A DNA stretch of 64,000 nt from Roseivirga misakiensis (lineage in GTDB: Bacteria > Bacteroidota > Bacteroidia > Cytophagales > Cyclobacteriaceae), in contig NZ_MDGQ01000005.1 in the NCBI RefSeq assembly GCF_001747105.1, forward strand, positions 1,922,001 through 1,986,000, read 5' to 3'. A program made the translations under genes and the position numbers. The stretch's first letter is position 1; every line of letters begins with the position of its first letter. This document shows positions 37,578 to 45,536 of the stretch, piece by piece. The notes under the pieces are model-generated. The model was not told the DNA's origin. It did no database searches and saw nothing but the letters and a program-made list of their open reading frames with translations.

Positions 37578-38960
37578 ATGATCAAAAAAACAACCCTCCT
37601 AAGTCTGCTCACATTCCTTTGTTTGAATACCAAAGGACAGAACATATACAATATAGTTTGCAGTGGTAATCTCACTCAAATTGACAGTGTACTTAAACAT
37701 GAAAAATTAACTTCTACTGATGAACAAGGACGGTCTTTGCTTCACTGGGCTGTGGGTTGTAATCAAATACCTGCTTTTGATGAATTGGTCAAACGCGGCT
37801 TAAAGCTTAATCAAGAGGATAAAAACGGACATACAGCACTTTATGTAGCCGTCCAATTCAAGCGAGACACCCTTTTGAATAAGATCATTCAAATGCAAAA
37901 AAACAATACGTGGAAGGTAAAGCAGGGTGCACTGCTGCTAGAACGAGCCATATTAGACAACAACCTCCCCTATGTTCAAAAGCTTGTAAATAGTGGGATT
38001 GATATAGAAATCGTTAATAAGCGAGGTAGCAGCCCACTCGAAATAGCCAATAGAGTCGAAGCCGATGAAATAGCAAAGTGGCTTGTGTCTCAAGGGGCAG
38101 ACGAGTCTCGAGTAAGAAGTTTTACTGTTCGCGGCAGTTATCTCGGACAAACTCCACCGCGTCTTGAGAGAAAAGTATTTGCCCCCAATTTTATTTCTAC
38201 CGAAGAATATGAATTTGGCTCTGTGTTCAATGCGGCAGGAACCGAATTCTATTATGCCGTAGAAAAAGGTGGTAAGCCATTTATACGTTATACCAAACTC
38301 GAAAATGGTGCTTGGAGTCAACCAGTTACTATTCTGTCAAGTGATAAATATGGATATAATGATCCATTCCTCTCTCCTGACGAAAACAGGCTTTACTTTA
38401 TCTCTAAAAGATCTTTAGACGGAAATTCTGCCAAAGACGATCATGATATTTGGTATGTAAAAAGAGAAGGTGACGCTTGGTCTGAGCCCATAAACGCTGG
38501 ACCCAATATAAATTCGGAATTCAACGAATACTATATTTCGTTCACCCAAACTGGTACTATGTATTTTGCATCAAACGTAAATGCATCGGCCAATCGTAAA
38601 CAATCGAATCAAGACATTTATTACTCAAAATTCATCGACGGAAAGTTTCAGAAACCGGTAGTACTAGGGTCAGCCATAAACACTGAAAATTATGAAGCCG
38701 ACGTATTTATAGCACCTGATGAATCTTACCTTATTTTTTGCTCAACTCGCCCAGAAGGCCTAGGTCGTGGAGACCTTTACATCAGTTTTAAAAATGACAA
38801 TGGTGGCTGGTCTGAGGCAGTCAATATGGGTGAATTGGTCAATACAGAGCATCATGAATTATGCCCTTACGTAACGCCGGACGGAAAATACATGCTGTAT
38901 ACAAGTAACGAGGACATCTATTGGATCAGTACTGAAGTGTTTGAACAACTAAAAAAGTAA
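37578..38960 (+). CDS. Secreted ankyrin-repeat / PD40 beta-propeller protein
   Basis: This 460-residue protein has a signal peptide (1-21), an ankyrin-repeat region (about 40-180; DEQGRSLLHWAVG, NGHTALYVAVQF, RGSSPLEIANR are repeat cores) and a C-terminal PD40/TolB-like propeller (about 200-455) with repeated motifs such as LSPDENRLYFISKR, FIAPDESYLIFCSTRP and VTPDGKYMLYTSN. Both parts bind proteins or carbohydrates in known families; no enzymatic site is visible. The PD40 part resembles surface-glycan or OmpA-associated propellers of Bacteroidota. The fusion of ankyrin and PD40 is uncommon. Confidence 0.8.
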   Translation: MIKKTTLLSLLTFLCLNTKGQNIYNIVCSGNLTQIDSVLKHEKLTSTDEQGRSLLHWAVGCNQIPAFDELVKRGLKLNQEDKNGHTALYVAVQFKRDTLLNKIIQMQKNNTWKVKQGALLLERAILDNNLPYVQKLVNSGIDIEIVNKRGSSPLEIANRVEADEIAKWLVSQGADESRVRSFTVRGSYLGQTPPRLERKVFAPNFISTEEYEFGSVFNAAGTEFYYAVEKGGKPFIRYTKLENGAWSQPVTILSSDKYGYNDPFLSPDENRLYFISKRSLDGNSAKDDHDIWYVKREGDAWSEPINAGPNINSEFNEYYISFTQTGTMYFASNVNASANRKQSNQDIYYSKFIDGKFQKPVVLGSAINTENYEADVFIAPDESYLIFCSTRPEGLGRGDLYISFKNDNGGWSEAVNMGELVNTEHHELCPYVTPDGKYMLYTSNEDIYWISTEVFEQLKK

Positions 38961-39032
38961 ACGTTCGCTAAACCCACACGTGCAACCTTTATTCATATTT
39001 ATCGGTCTTATGCGAAATAAAGCACTTCTATC

Positions 39033-39581
39033 ATGACCGACCAAAGAACTAACCTCAACTACATATTCTTTGGCATCTTTTCCGTCGCCTTTACTTGGCT
39101 TATTCACGAGTTTACCCACTGGGCAACGAGTGAACTTTTAGGTTATGACACTATCATGAGACTAAATGGAACGAGCCCAGTGAATGGTAGTATTTCCAGT
39201 GAATTACATGGGGCCATTATCTCTATTTCAGCCCCTCTTATTACAGTCATCCAAGCGCTGATTGCATTTTACTATTTAAAAGCGAAATCATGGAACAAGT
39301 ACGTCTACAGTCTGTTATTCACAGCCTTTTTTATGCGTCTTTTAGCCACATTCATGAATTTCTTTATGGCTAATGACGAAGCCCGAGTAAGCCTTTACTT
39401 AGGTTTAGGCACTTTTACTCTACCGCTGATTACCACCGCCATTTTATTCTTTATGGTCTATAAAATTGCAGGGCAGTACAACCTAACCCGTAAGTTCCAT
39501 ATCAGTACAACGGTGATCACTCTTATATTTATCTCCGCTTTGATCTTGTCCGATCAGTTCTTTAAAATAAGAATTATGTAA
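39033..39581 (+). CDS. Small integral membrane HExxH protein, copy B (M50-like?)
   Basis: This 182-residue protein is a paralogue of the 31114 protein. HEFTHW lies in the first membrane region (about 25-30) and MANDEARVSLYLGLG in the second conserved block (about 112-126); LNG..P..G and DQFFKIRIM are also shared. About five membrane helices are predicted. Unlike copy A, no palindrome is found in its 72-bp upstream gap. It lies 1.4 kb from the LuxR-type regulator that may control copy A. Function is unknown; a minimal membrane zinc protease is one possibility. Confidence 0.72.
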   Translation: MTDQRTNLNYIFFGIFSVAFTWLIHEFTHWATSELLGYDTIMRLNGTSPVNGSISSELHGAIISISAPLITVIQALIAFYYLKAKSWNKYVYSLLFTAFFMRLLATFMNFFMANDEARVSLYLGLGTFTLPLITTAILFFMVYKIAGQYNLTRKFHISTTVITLIFISALILSDQFFKIRIM

Positions 39582-39656
39582 AGGGCCATTTTAAGGTTAC
39601 CGTCGATGACTACTACAAGAGTTTCACATTTACTAGCATGAGTTGTGAGGACAAAA

Positions 39657-39686
39657 AGTAATAACCACCTTGGGTTACTATTTTTT
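39657..39686 (+). terminator. Possible terminator after membrane HExxH copy B
   Basis: AGTAA..CC pairs with GGTTACT with a 3-base bulge and is followed by ATTTTTT. It lies 76 bp after the stop of copy B and just before the EthD gene. Confidence 0.4.
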
Positions 39687-39697
39687 AACAAAATCCT

Positions 39698-40105
39698 ATG
39701 ACCATGAAAACCAAAATCACGCTTGCCATTGTTAGCCTTACGGCGTTGTTAATAAGTGTTGTGCCACTTACCGAACAAAAGCCTGAAGAAGGAATGATTA
39801 AAGTCACACTACTCTACGAAAATGGAGATGGTAAAACATTCGACATGGCTTACTACGAAGATAAGCATATGCCTTTAGTGGCAGAATTAATGGGCGATAA
39901 CCTAAAGTATTATAAGATCGATAAAGGCATTGGAGGAAGAACACCTGATGCACCTATTCCATTCTTAGCCATCGGCTATTTGTACTTCGATAAATTGGCG
40001 GATTATCAAGAGGCGATTGGTCCTAATGCAGAGAAAATCATAGGGGATATTCCAAACTTCACTAATATCCAACCCACGCTTCAAATCAGTCAAGTAGTCG
40101 AATAA
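39698..40105 (+). CDS. EthD family protein with signal peptide
   Basis: This 135-residue protein has an N-terminal signal or anchor (about 4-22) and a single dimeric alpha/beta-barrel domain of the EthD type: MIKVTLLYENGDGKTFDMAYYEDKHMPLV (in pieces near 34-62) is the characteristic strand-helix with the H-M-P motif. EthD proteins are small enzymes or partner proteins of oxidative pathways; exported versions are unusual. It converges on the LuxR-type gene across a shared terminator. An ATG two codons later (MKTKIT) is an equally good start. Confidence 0.78.
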   Translation: MTMKTKITLAIVSLTALLISVVPLTEQKPEEGMIKVTLLYENGDGKTFDMAYYEDKHMPLVAELMGDNLKYYKIDKGIGGRTPDAPIPFLAIGYLYFDKLADYQEAIGPNAEKIIGDIPNFTNIQPTLQISQVVE

Positions 40106-40114
40106 TACTAAACT

Positions 40115-40141
40115 AAAAGTGGCCCAACTCGGGTCACTTTA
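40115..40141. terminator. Bidirectional terminator between the EthD and LuxR-type genes
   Basis: AAAAGTGGCCC pairs with GGGTCACTTTA (one G-T pair) around AACTC. A-rich and T-rich flanks allow it to serve both converging genes. Confidence 0.7.
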
Positions 40142-40142
40142 C

Positions 40143-40901
40143 TTAAAGTAAATTATTCCGAGTCGCGTAAGTGACTGCTTCACTGATATTTGCCACATTC
40201 AACTTTTCAAATATCTTTTTTCTGTGGAATTTAACTGTATCTGGCGATACGAAAATCTTATCTGCAATCTCACTTATTGAGTGACCTCGAATGGAATATT
40301 GCATGATTTCTTTTTCCCGATCTGTGAGTACAATTTGTTCTAATTTACGCCAAGTCTCGGCTTTCAGATCGTATTCATAAGACTGATTCAGTCCATTTCG
40401 GTGGATAATGATATTTCCCGCATTTTTATTCTCAGAGAGTGATACAATGCATATGGCCTTCCATATCTTGCCTCGTTCTGTCAAAAAGAGTGGTGTTAAT
40501 TGTTGATTAATAAGCACCAAATTTCCGTCGGCAGCCTTGATGTGAAAATCGTAAGAAATACTACCATCTTTGCGCTGGTCCAATTCTATAGTTTCATAAA
40601 ACTCAAACCCCACCGCATTTATCTTCAGCAGTAAATCAAGGTCTTCTTTTGGCACATATTTGAAATAAAACTCATAGCCCATTTCAAGTACTTCTTCCCT
40701 AGAATGTCCGTTCAAAAATAAGGGGTTACTGGAGACATATTCAAAACCCTTCTTCTCGTAATCAATGATGTAAATACTCTTATTGGTAGCTCGAGAAAAG
40801 GCATCGACGACAGCTAGATAATTGTTTATCTGTTCAGCATCTGATTCTGTAACGTTCCAAACAGTATTATTAGAAGAGAAGAAGTCGTTAATGTCTGCCA
40901 T
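40143..40901 (-). CDS. LuxR-type transcriptional regulator with PAS-like sensor
   Basis: This 252-residue protein has an N-terminal PAS-like domain (about 25-150; NKSIYIIDYEKKGFEYVSSNPLFLNG, in pieces, is a PAS start) and a C-terminal LuxR/GerE HTH (about 190-252) with LTDREKEIMQYSIRGHS, EIADKIFVSPDTVKFH and KIFEKLNV. There is no response-regulator receiver domain, so the signal is probably a small molecule or redox state. Palindrome copies 3 and 4 lie 39 and 225 bp upstream of its start and face away from it. Such palindromes are typical LuxR-type targets, so this is the best candidate for their binding protein. Copy 3 would overlap its own promoter region, allowing autoregulation. Confidence 0.85.
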   Translation of the reverse strand: MADINDFFSSNNTVWNVTESDAEQINNYLAVVDAFSRATNKSIYIIDYEKKGFEYVSSNPLFLNGHSREEVLEMGYEFYFKYVPKEDLDLLLKINAVGFEFYETIELDQRKDGSISYDFHIKAADGNLVLINQQLTPLFLTERGKIWKAICIVSLSENKNAGNIIIHRNGLNQSYEYDLKAETWRKLEQIVLTDREKEIMQYSIRGHSISEIADKIFVSPDTVKFHRKKIFEKLNVANISEAVTYATRNNLL

Positions 40902-40939
40902 AGGCGTTCAACTTTGAGTAACTAATATAATGTATAAAA

Positions 40940-40957
40940 ACTACACTTGAGTGTAGT
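40940..40957. promoter_or_regulatory. Palindromic operator, copy 3
   Basis: The site reads ACTACACT-TG-AGTGTAGT with perfect 8-bp arms, centre 40948.5. It is 39 bp upstream of the LuxR-type start and 30.5 bp before the plus-strand -7 box at 40979. Confidence 0.75.
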
Positions 40958-40978
40958 CCTTAAATCAATAGTTCCTGA

Positions 40979-40986
40979 TAATTTTG
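40979..40986 (+). promoter_or_regulatory. -7 box (TAATTTTG) paired with palindrome copy 3
   Basis: Exact TAnnTTTG match followed by CG, directed toward the esterase gene. Confidence 0.6.
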
Positions 40987-41125
40987 CGAAAAAATGCCTC
41001 AGCACAAACCTGAAATCACTTAGCATTAAATAGAGAGCACCTCATAATTCCACTAAAACCTTTTCTGTCCCCATCGCCTTAAAACGCCACTTTATAATTG
41101 GCGCTTGCTGAGTTGATCTCTCAAT

Positions 41126-41143
41126 ACTACCCTTTGGTGTAGT
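41126..41143. promoter_or_regulatory. Palindromic operator, copy 4
   Basis: The site reads ACTACCCT-TT-GGTGTAGT; six of eight arm positions are symmetric. Its centre is 41134.5, again 30.5 bp before an exact -7 box. Confidence 0.6.
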
Positions 41144-41164
41144 CACTGAAAGGTAAAGGGCACA

Positions 41165-41172
41165 TACCTTTG
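41165..41172 (+). promoter_or_regulatory. -7 box (TACCTTTG) paired with palindrome copy 4
   Basis: Exact TAnnTTTG match, 228 bp before the esterase ATG. Confidence 0.6.
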
Positions 41173-41400
41173 AATATCAAAAGGTCAAAAACTCAAAACA
41201 ATCACCTTAGTCTATGGAATTGGGTCGCATTTAACTGAGAAGTTTTATATTAATCTATAGATGCTAATTGGCTATCACTTAATATAAACTCTAGAAAGTG
41301 ACCCATCAATCGTCAGTTTCAGGCGTCCCAGTTCCGACCTAAGACACCAGCCAAATAAAACAATTTCTAGAGCAAAAGAGCCATTCCTAGATTTACTCGC

Positions 41401-42786
41401 ATGAAAAGAACATTATCGACAGTCATTCTCTTTATTATTCCGCTCACATTCTTCGGACAGGTTCAGAAGGAAAAAGAGGAAAAGACCGAAGTCTATGAGG
41501 TTTTCAAAATAAAGTCCGAGTATTTCAAAGGGGAGGAAAGAACATTCAAGGTGGCACTGCCTCATGATTATTCAGCTGACAAAAAATATCCAGTGATTTA
41601 CACACTAGATGGTTCCTCAATGTTTGAAATGGTTGCTAGCTACACGAAATATTTAGGAAATCAGACGGTCGTAGATGGAGAAGACTACGCAACTAATGTG
41701 ATCCCGCCATCAATCGTAGTTGGTATTTTCCATAACAATAGAGGAATTGAAACAGAGCCTAATTTCACTGGCCTGGCCATGAAAGAGGGGCCTGAGAATT
41801 TAAAAAGTCATATAGTGAATGAAATAGTGCCCTATATCAATAAAAACTATGCGGTATCAGGCTATAACAGCATAATCGGTCACTCAAACACAGCTTACTT
41901 CACCACAAGACTTTTATTTGAACCAGAAATACCATTCAAAGGAATAATAGCCTTATCCCTCGTGAAAGGAGATGAAACTTTCAATGAAAAGTTAGTTCAA
42001 ACACTCCAGACAAATTTCGATAAAGTATTTTTTGTAGGAGCTGGCGATAAAGACAATGAATTCAACGAGTTGGCGCAGCGAATTAAAAGTGATGTCTCAT
42101 CGTCCAATGTAGCGGTAAAAAATTATATCTCTAACCACACCGATCTACCTGCAGCAGCGTTGAGTGACGGCATACAACATCTATTTTACAAATACAGAAA
42201 CTTTGGCAGGTTCCCAGAATTATCTCTTGAAAAAGACTTTGATGTCTCAAATTACATCGGTATTTATAAACAAACCATAAAGGCCGACTATGGCATTGAA
42301 ACGACAATGTTACCGGACGATTTTGGCTACTTCGTTGTCGAAACCGTCAATAGTGGAAATGTAACGGGGTTCGAAAAATTGTTGGCTTACGAAAAGGAAG
42401 TCAACAACTATGAATATCCCAATATCATGAAGTTCCACTACAGACGTGACCTAAAAGACCTTAAAGAGGCCAAGAATCTCGCTTATAAGATATTATCAAA
42501 TGAAAATGGAAATGATTATAGGTTCTTGGCAGGTCAAATTGATGTTTTCACCGACTTTTTTATCAATGACCTTGGCTCACCAAATGAGGCCATCTCTTTC
42601 TTAGAAAAAGCAAAAAAACGTTTTCCCGACTACACGCTAAATTTCAATTACTTCATTGCCAAAACTTCTATTGAAGAAGACGTACAAAAGAAAAAAGGAA
42701 AGGCCAGTCTTGAGTATTGTAGGAAGAACTTTAAGGCCAATAGGTACTTCGAACTAGCTGATTTAGGACGTCTTGAAATGAAGTAA
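41401..42786 (+). CDS. Secreted esterase (EstD/enterochelin-esterase-like alpha/beta hydrolase)
   Basis: This 461-residue protein has a signal peptide (1-20, ending FGQ), an esterase domain (about 30-290) and a helical C-terminal extension (about 300-460) with TPR-like helices (EAKNLAYKILSNE, EAISFLEKAKKRFPDY). The domain opens with the family's RTFKVALPHDYSADKKYPVIYTLDG (in pieces). The nucleophile elbow is IIGHSNTAYF; GHS is kept but the usual GHSxGG glycines are replaced, as in part of this family. The substrate is unknown. It is preceded by two palindrome-linked promoters, and the S41 peptidase gene follows on the same strand. Confidence 0.82.
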   Translation: MKRTLSTVILFIIPLTFFGQVQKEKEEKTEVYEVFKIKSEYFKGEERTFKVALPHDYSADKKYPVIYTLDGSSMFEMVASYTKYLGNQTVVDGEDYATNVIPPSIVVGIFHNNRGIETEPNFTGLAMKEGPENLKSHIVNEIVPYINKNYAVSGYNSIIGHSNTAYFTTRLLFEPEIPFKGIIALSLVKGDETFNEKLVQTLQTNFDKVFFVGAGDKDNEFNELAQRIKSDVSSSNVAVKNYISNHTDLPAAALSDGIQHLFYKYRNFGRFPELSLEKDFDVSNYIGIYKQTIKADYGIETTMLPDDFGYFVVETVNSGNVTGFEKLLAYEKEVNNYEYPNIMKFHYRRDLKDLKEAKNLAYKILSNENGNDYRFLAGQIDVFTDFFINDLGSPNEAISFLEKAKKRFPDYTLNFNYFIAKTSIEEDVQKKKGKASLEYCRKNFKANRYFELADLGRLEMK

Positions 42787-42923
42787 AGAACATTTTTTTC
42801 AATCATGTACCACCCTTGTTCACAAGTAGTTAGAGTCATTACTTACGGATCATTAGATTGATATGCGTTACAAAATGTACTAAGCGTGCGTCGCAAGAGG
42901 AAAGAAACAGCAAAAGTATATCT

Positions 42924-44558
42924 ATGATAAAGAGATCATTCTTAATCCTCATTCTAATATTAGGGGTTAAAGGTTTAACGGCGCAGAACAGTTTTACAGA
43001 TATCGAAAAGATTGCCGTTTTTGCGAAAGTCTATGGCTTCTTAAAATATTATCACCCTAGTGTCGCTTCTGGGAAATTCAATTGGGATCAAGTCTTTATT
43101 GATGAATTGCCTAAAATGCTAAAAAACGATGACACAGAAAGTCTTTCTAATTACTACTCCCAGTGGATTGAAAGTCTTGGAGAAGTGAATCCGTGCGAGA
43201 CATGTAACAATGAGAAAGAGCTATTTGAGAAGAATTTTGACCTTTCATGGACCCAAAACTCAACCGTTTTTAATAGTAAGGTTAAGTCTCAATTGAAATT
43301 TATTGAGGAGAACAGGTATCAAGGTGATCTGCATTATGTAACTACTCAATCTGTAGGTCAAATTAGAGTGATTAACGAACCAGAATACACTGACTTTCAA
43401 TACCCTAGCGAGACATACAGGCTTTTAGGTTTTATCAAATACTGGAATATTATTGAGTACTTTTTTCCCTATAAGCACCTTACTGACAAGCACTGGGATG
43501 CTGTTCTTTTCGAATCAATTGACAAGTTTAAAACCGCGCCAGACCAAGAGACATATCGAAATGCAATTAGAGAACTAGTTGCGAGTCTTGACGATTCACA
43601 TGCCCAAATCATCTTTGATCCATCAAAAAGAAACTATTTACCAATAAAACTTAGTCACATCGAAAATCAGGCCGTTATAACTGGTTTTTATAATGAAACG
43701 TTGGCTGAAGCTGCTAATCTAAAGGTCGGAGATGTTATATCAGAAATAAATGGACGAGCCCTTCAACAAGACAGGGAAAAGTTCACGAGGTTTTACAGTG
43801 GATCCAATCCGATCTCTAAAGCTGAAGGTTACTATCTCTATACCATTCTCAGAGGCGATGTCGAAAGTGTAGAAATGACCATAAAAAGAGGAAAAGAGAC
43901 CGTCAAAACTTCGGTAATGAGAGTTAACAGAAAAGACTTATTGGCTGAAACGAAAAAAGAAATTATAAAGTCAAAAGTGATTAACGATGACATCGGTTAC
44001 ATGGATATGGCGAACATAAAGGCACAAGATGTTAGCGCGATTTTAGATAATCTAAGGAATAAAAAAGCCATTATTATCGATATCCGAAATTATCCTGAAT
44101 TCATCTACATGCCGATTTCTAGGTATTTGAATTCATCAAGGAAAGCTTTTGCCACCACCTATCGTCCATACCTAAAATATCCAGGTAAATTTTTGCCTCC
44201 TCGTACTATTTCAACCAGGGGAACTTCAAATAACTACAAAGGAAAAGTCATAATTCTAGTGAATAGTGAAACTGTCAGCAGAGCTGAGTTTACGGCAATG
44301 GCATTTCAAACGGCAGATAATACTATAACCGTTGGCAGTCAAACCACTGGCGCAGATGGTGATGTTCTTGGTTTTAACTATCTAGGTGGTTACTTAACAA
44401 CCATGTCGGGAAATGGTATAGAGTACCCAGACGGGACCGAAACCCAAAGAAAAGGTGTTAAAATCGACGTGCTTGTTGAAAGAACAATAGCCGGCGTAAG
44501 AAATGGCAAAGACGAAATATTAGAAAAGGCGATCGCCATAGCCTCAAAGGAGAATTAG
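42924..44558 (+). CDS. S41 family (C-terminal-processing-like) peptidase
   Basis: This 544-residue secreted protein has a signal peptide (about 1-20), an N-terminal helical domain with KVYGFLKYYHPSV, a PDZ-like segment near 250-330 (LKVGDVISEINGR), and the S41 core with NDDIGYMDMANI and the nucleophile motif NSETVSRAEFTAMAF. A frame from 42858 would add 22 residues; the ATG at 42924 is preferred because it begins the signal peptide. Close relatives are annotated as tricorn/Ctp-like proteases. It lies 137 bp after the esterase on the same strand, and both may share the upstream promoters. Confidence 0.87.
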   Translation: MIKRSFLILILILGVKGLTAQNSFTDIEKIAVFAKVYGFLKYYHPSVASGKFNWDQVFIDELPKMLKNDDTESLSNYYSQWIESLGEVNPCETCNNEKELFEKNFDLSWTQNSTVFNSKVKSQLKFIEENRYQGDLHYVTTQSVGQIRVINEPEYTDFQYPSETYRLLGFIKYWNIIEYFFPYKHLTDKHWDAVLFESIDKFKTAPDQETYRNAIRELVASLDDSHAQIIFDPSKRNYLPIKLSHIENQAVITGFYNETLAEAANLKVGDVISEINGRALQQDREKFTRFYSGSNPISKAEGYYLYTILRGDVESVEMTIKRGKETVKTSVMRVNRKDLLAETKKEIIKSKVINDDIGYMDMANIKAQDVSAILDNLRNKKAIIIDIRNYPEFIYMPISRYLNSSRKAFATTYRPYLKYPGKFLPPRTISTRGTSNNYKGKVIILVNSETVSRAEFTAMAFQTADNTITVGSQTTGADGDVLGFNYLGGYLTTMSGNGIEYPDGTETQRKGVKIDVLVERTIAGVRNGKDEILEKAIAIASKEN

Positions 44559-44696
44559 CATTTGCAGCAGCTATCTTTCTGAATTTCACACAAGAATTAT
44601 TATCTTTTATAAGTTCAAATATTAGCTAGGTCATTTTTTGAATTTAAACCTCCTTTGACCTTGAACGTAAGTATTTATTCAATCAAACGACGCAAT

Positions 44697-44921
44697 ATGA
44701 GTGAGCTTAAACTTATCTACGAAGGTACCGATATTGAATCTCAGATTCTTAAATCTCAATTAGCAGAAGCAGGAATAAATTCACTTTTAAGAAGTGAAGC
44801 CAATGATGGACGAATTGCGGGTTTTGGCACCTTTGGCTCCTCAAGATTATTCATCAGTGAAATTGATACAAAAAATGCCATGGAAATTGTAGCGCTTTTC
44901 AAAACCCGAAACCAAGGTTAA
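44697..44921 (+). CDS. DUF2007 (putative signal-transducing) small protein
   Basis: This 74-residue protein matches the DUF2007 fold, a ferredoxin-like domain: LKLIYEGTDIESQILKSQLAEAGI (in pieces) is the typical strand-helix, followed by SRLFISEIDTKNAMEIV. Members are related to PII-like or GlnB-like folds and lack a defined role. A TTG at 44655 would extend it by 14 residues; the ATG at 44697 fits the family start. Confidence 0.82.
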   Translation: MSELKLIYEGTDIESQILKSQLAEAGINSLLRSEANDGRIAGFGTFGSSRLFISEIDTKNAMEIVALFKTRNQG

Positions 44922-44963
44922 GTTTCAAGCACTTGGCCGAATGTTCCATTTGTTATTAATAAG

Positions 44964-45536
44964 ATGAAGAAATTCTTTTTACTAGCATTTTTTCTAGTAC
45001 TCCCCTATCTATCGAATGCCCAAATTGAATCTACAGAAACGGCAAGCGTCGAAAAGTCAACGCTGGGTATTCAAACAGGAGTACTGGGACTTTGGGTATA
45101 TGGAGAAACCCAAATATCCGAAACCACAGTAATAAGAGGTGAATTCGGTTTCGAAGGAGAGATCTTTGGTGGAATTAATTTTGACAGAACTCAATATGCT
45201 TTTACCCCTAGTTTTATTATTGAGCCTCGGTGGTATTATAACCTAGAGAAACGCAGTGTTTTAGGTAAGAAAACCGCTTACAACAGCGCAAACTTCGTAT
45301 CGGTTCAGACGAGTTTTGAACCAGACTGGTTTGATGTATCGAATATCGACAATCGTTTAAGAGTTAATAGAATAGCCATTGTTCCAACTCTAGGTATGAG
45401 AAGACAAGTAGGCGCTCGTTGGAACTATGAACTAGGGCTAGGAATCGGATATGAATATACTTTTGATTCACAATTTGTGAATTCTGGAAACGCAATACTT
45501 CAACTCAATATCCGATTCGGTTACCGCGTGAAATAA
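44964..45536 (+). CDS. Outer-membrane beta-barrel-like protein
   Basis: This 190-residue protein has a signal peptide (1-19, ending SNAQ) and alternating strands with aromatic residues at their ends (YAFTPSFIIEPRWYYNLEKR, in pieces; NYELGLGIGYEYTFDSQF; AILQLNIRFGYRVK at the C-terminus), as expected of a small 8-strand barrel. Its stop codon shares one base with the ATG of the AraC-type gene, so the two are translationally coupled. This suggests the barrel and the membrane-bound regulator act together or are regulated together. Confidence 0.75.
   Translation: MKKFFLLAFFLVLPYLSNAQIESTETASVEKSTLGIQTGVLGLWVYGETQISETTVIRGEFGFEGEIFGGINFDRTQYAFTPSFIIEPRWYYNLEKRSVLGKKTAYNSANFVSVQTSFEPDWFDVSNIDNRLRVNRIAIVPTLGMRRQVGARWNYELGLGIGYEYTFDSQFVNSGNAILQLNIRFGYRVK

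Larger units (their letters stand above)
40902..41400. other. 499-bp intergenic region with two tandem activator-type promoters
   Basis: This region holds no convincing gene. It contains palindrome copies 3 and 4, each followed 30.5 bp later by an exact TAnnTTTG box on the plus strand (40979 and 41165). Only tiny ORFs follow the boxes (9 codons from 40994; 6 codons near 41214). Transcripts would reach the esterase at 41401 with leaders of about 410 and 220 nt. The remainder is AT-rich without recognised structure. Confidence 0.7.

Noticed and set aside
37538-37669. A 43-codon ORF starting upstream of the ankyrin/PD40 gene
   Set aside because: It overlaps the signal peptide of the clear gene at 37578 in another frame and has no supporting promoter or motif.
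39609-39624. A degenerate CTACTACA-AGAGTTTC resembling the palindrome, upstream of the EthD gene
   Set aside because: One half is not matched and no -7 box lies 30.5 bp away.
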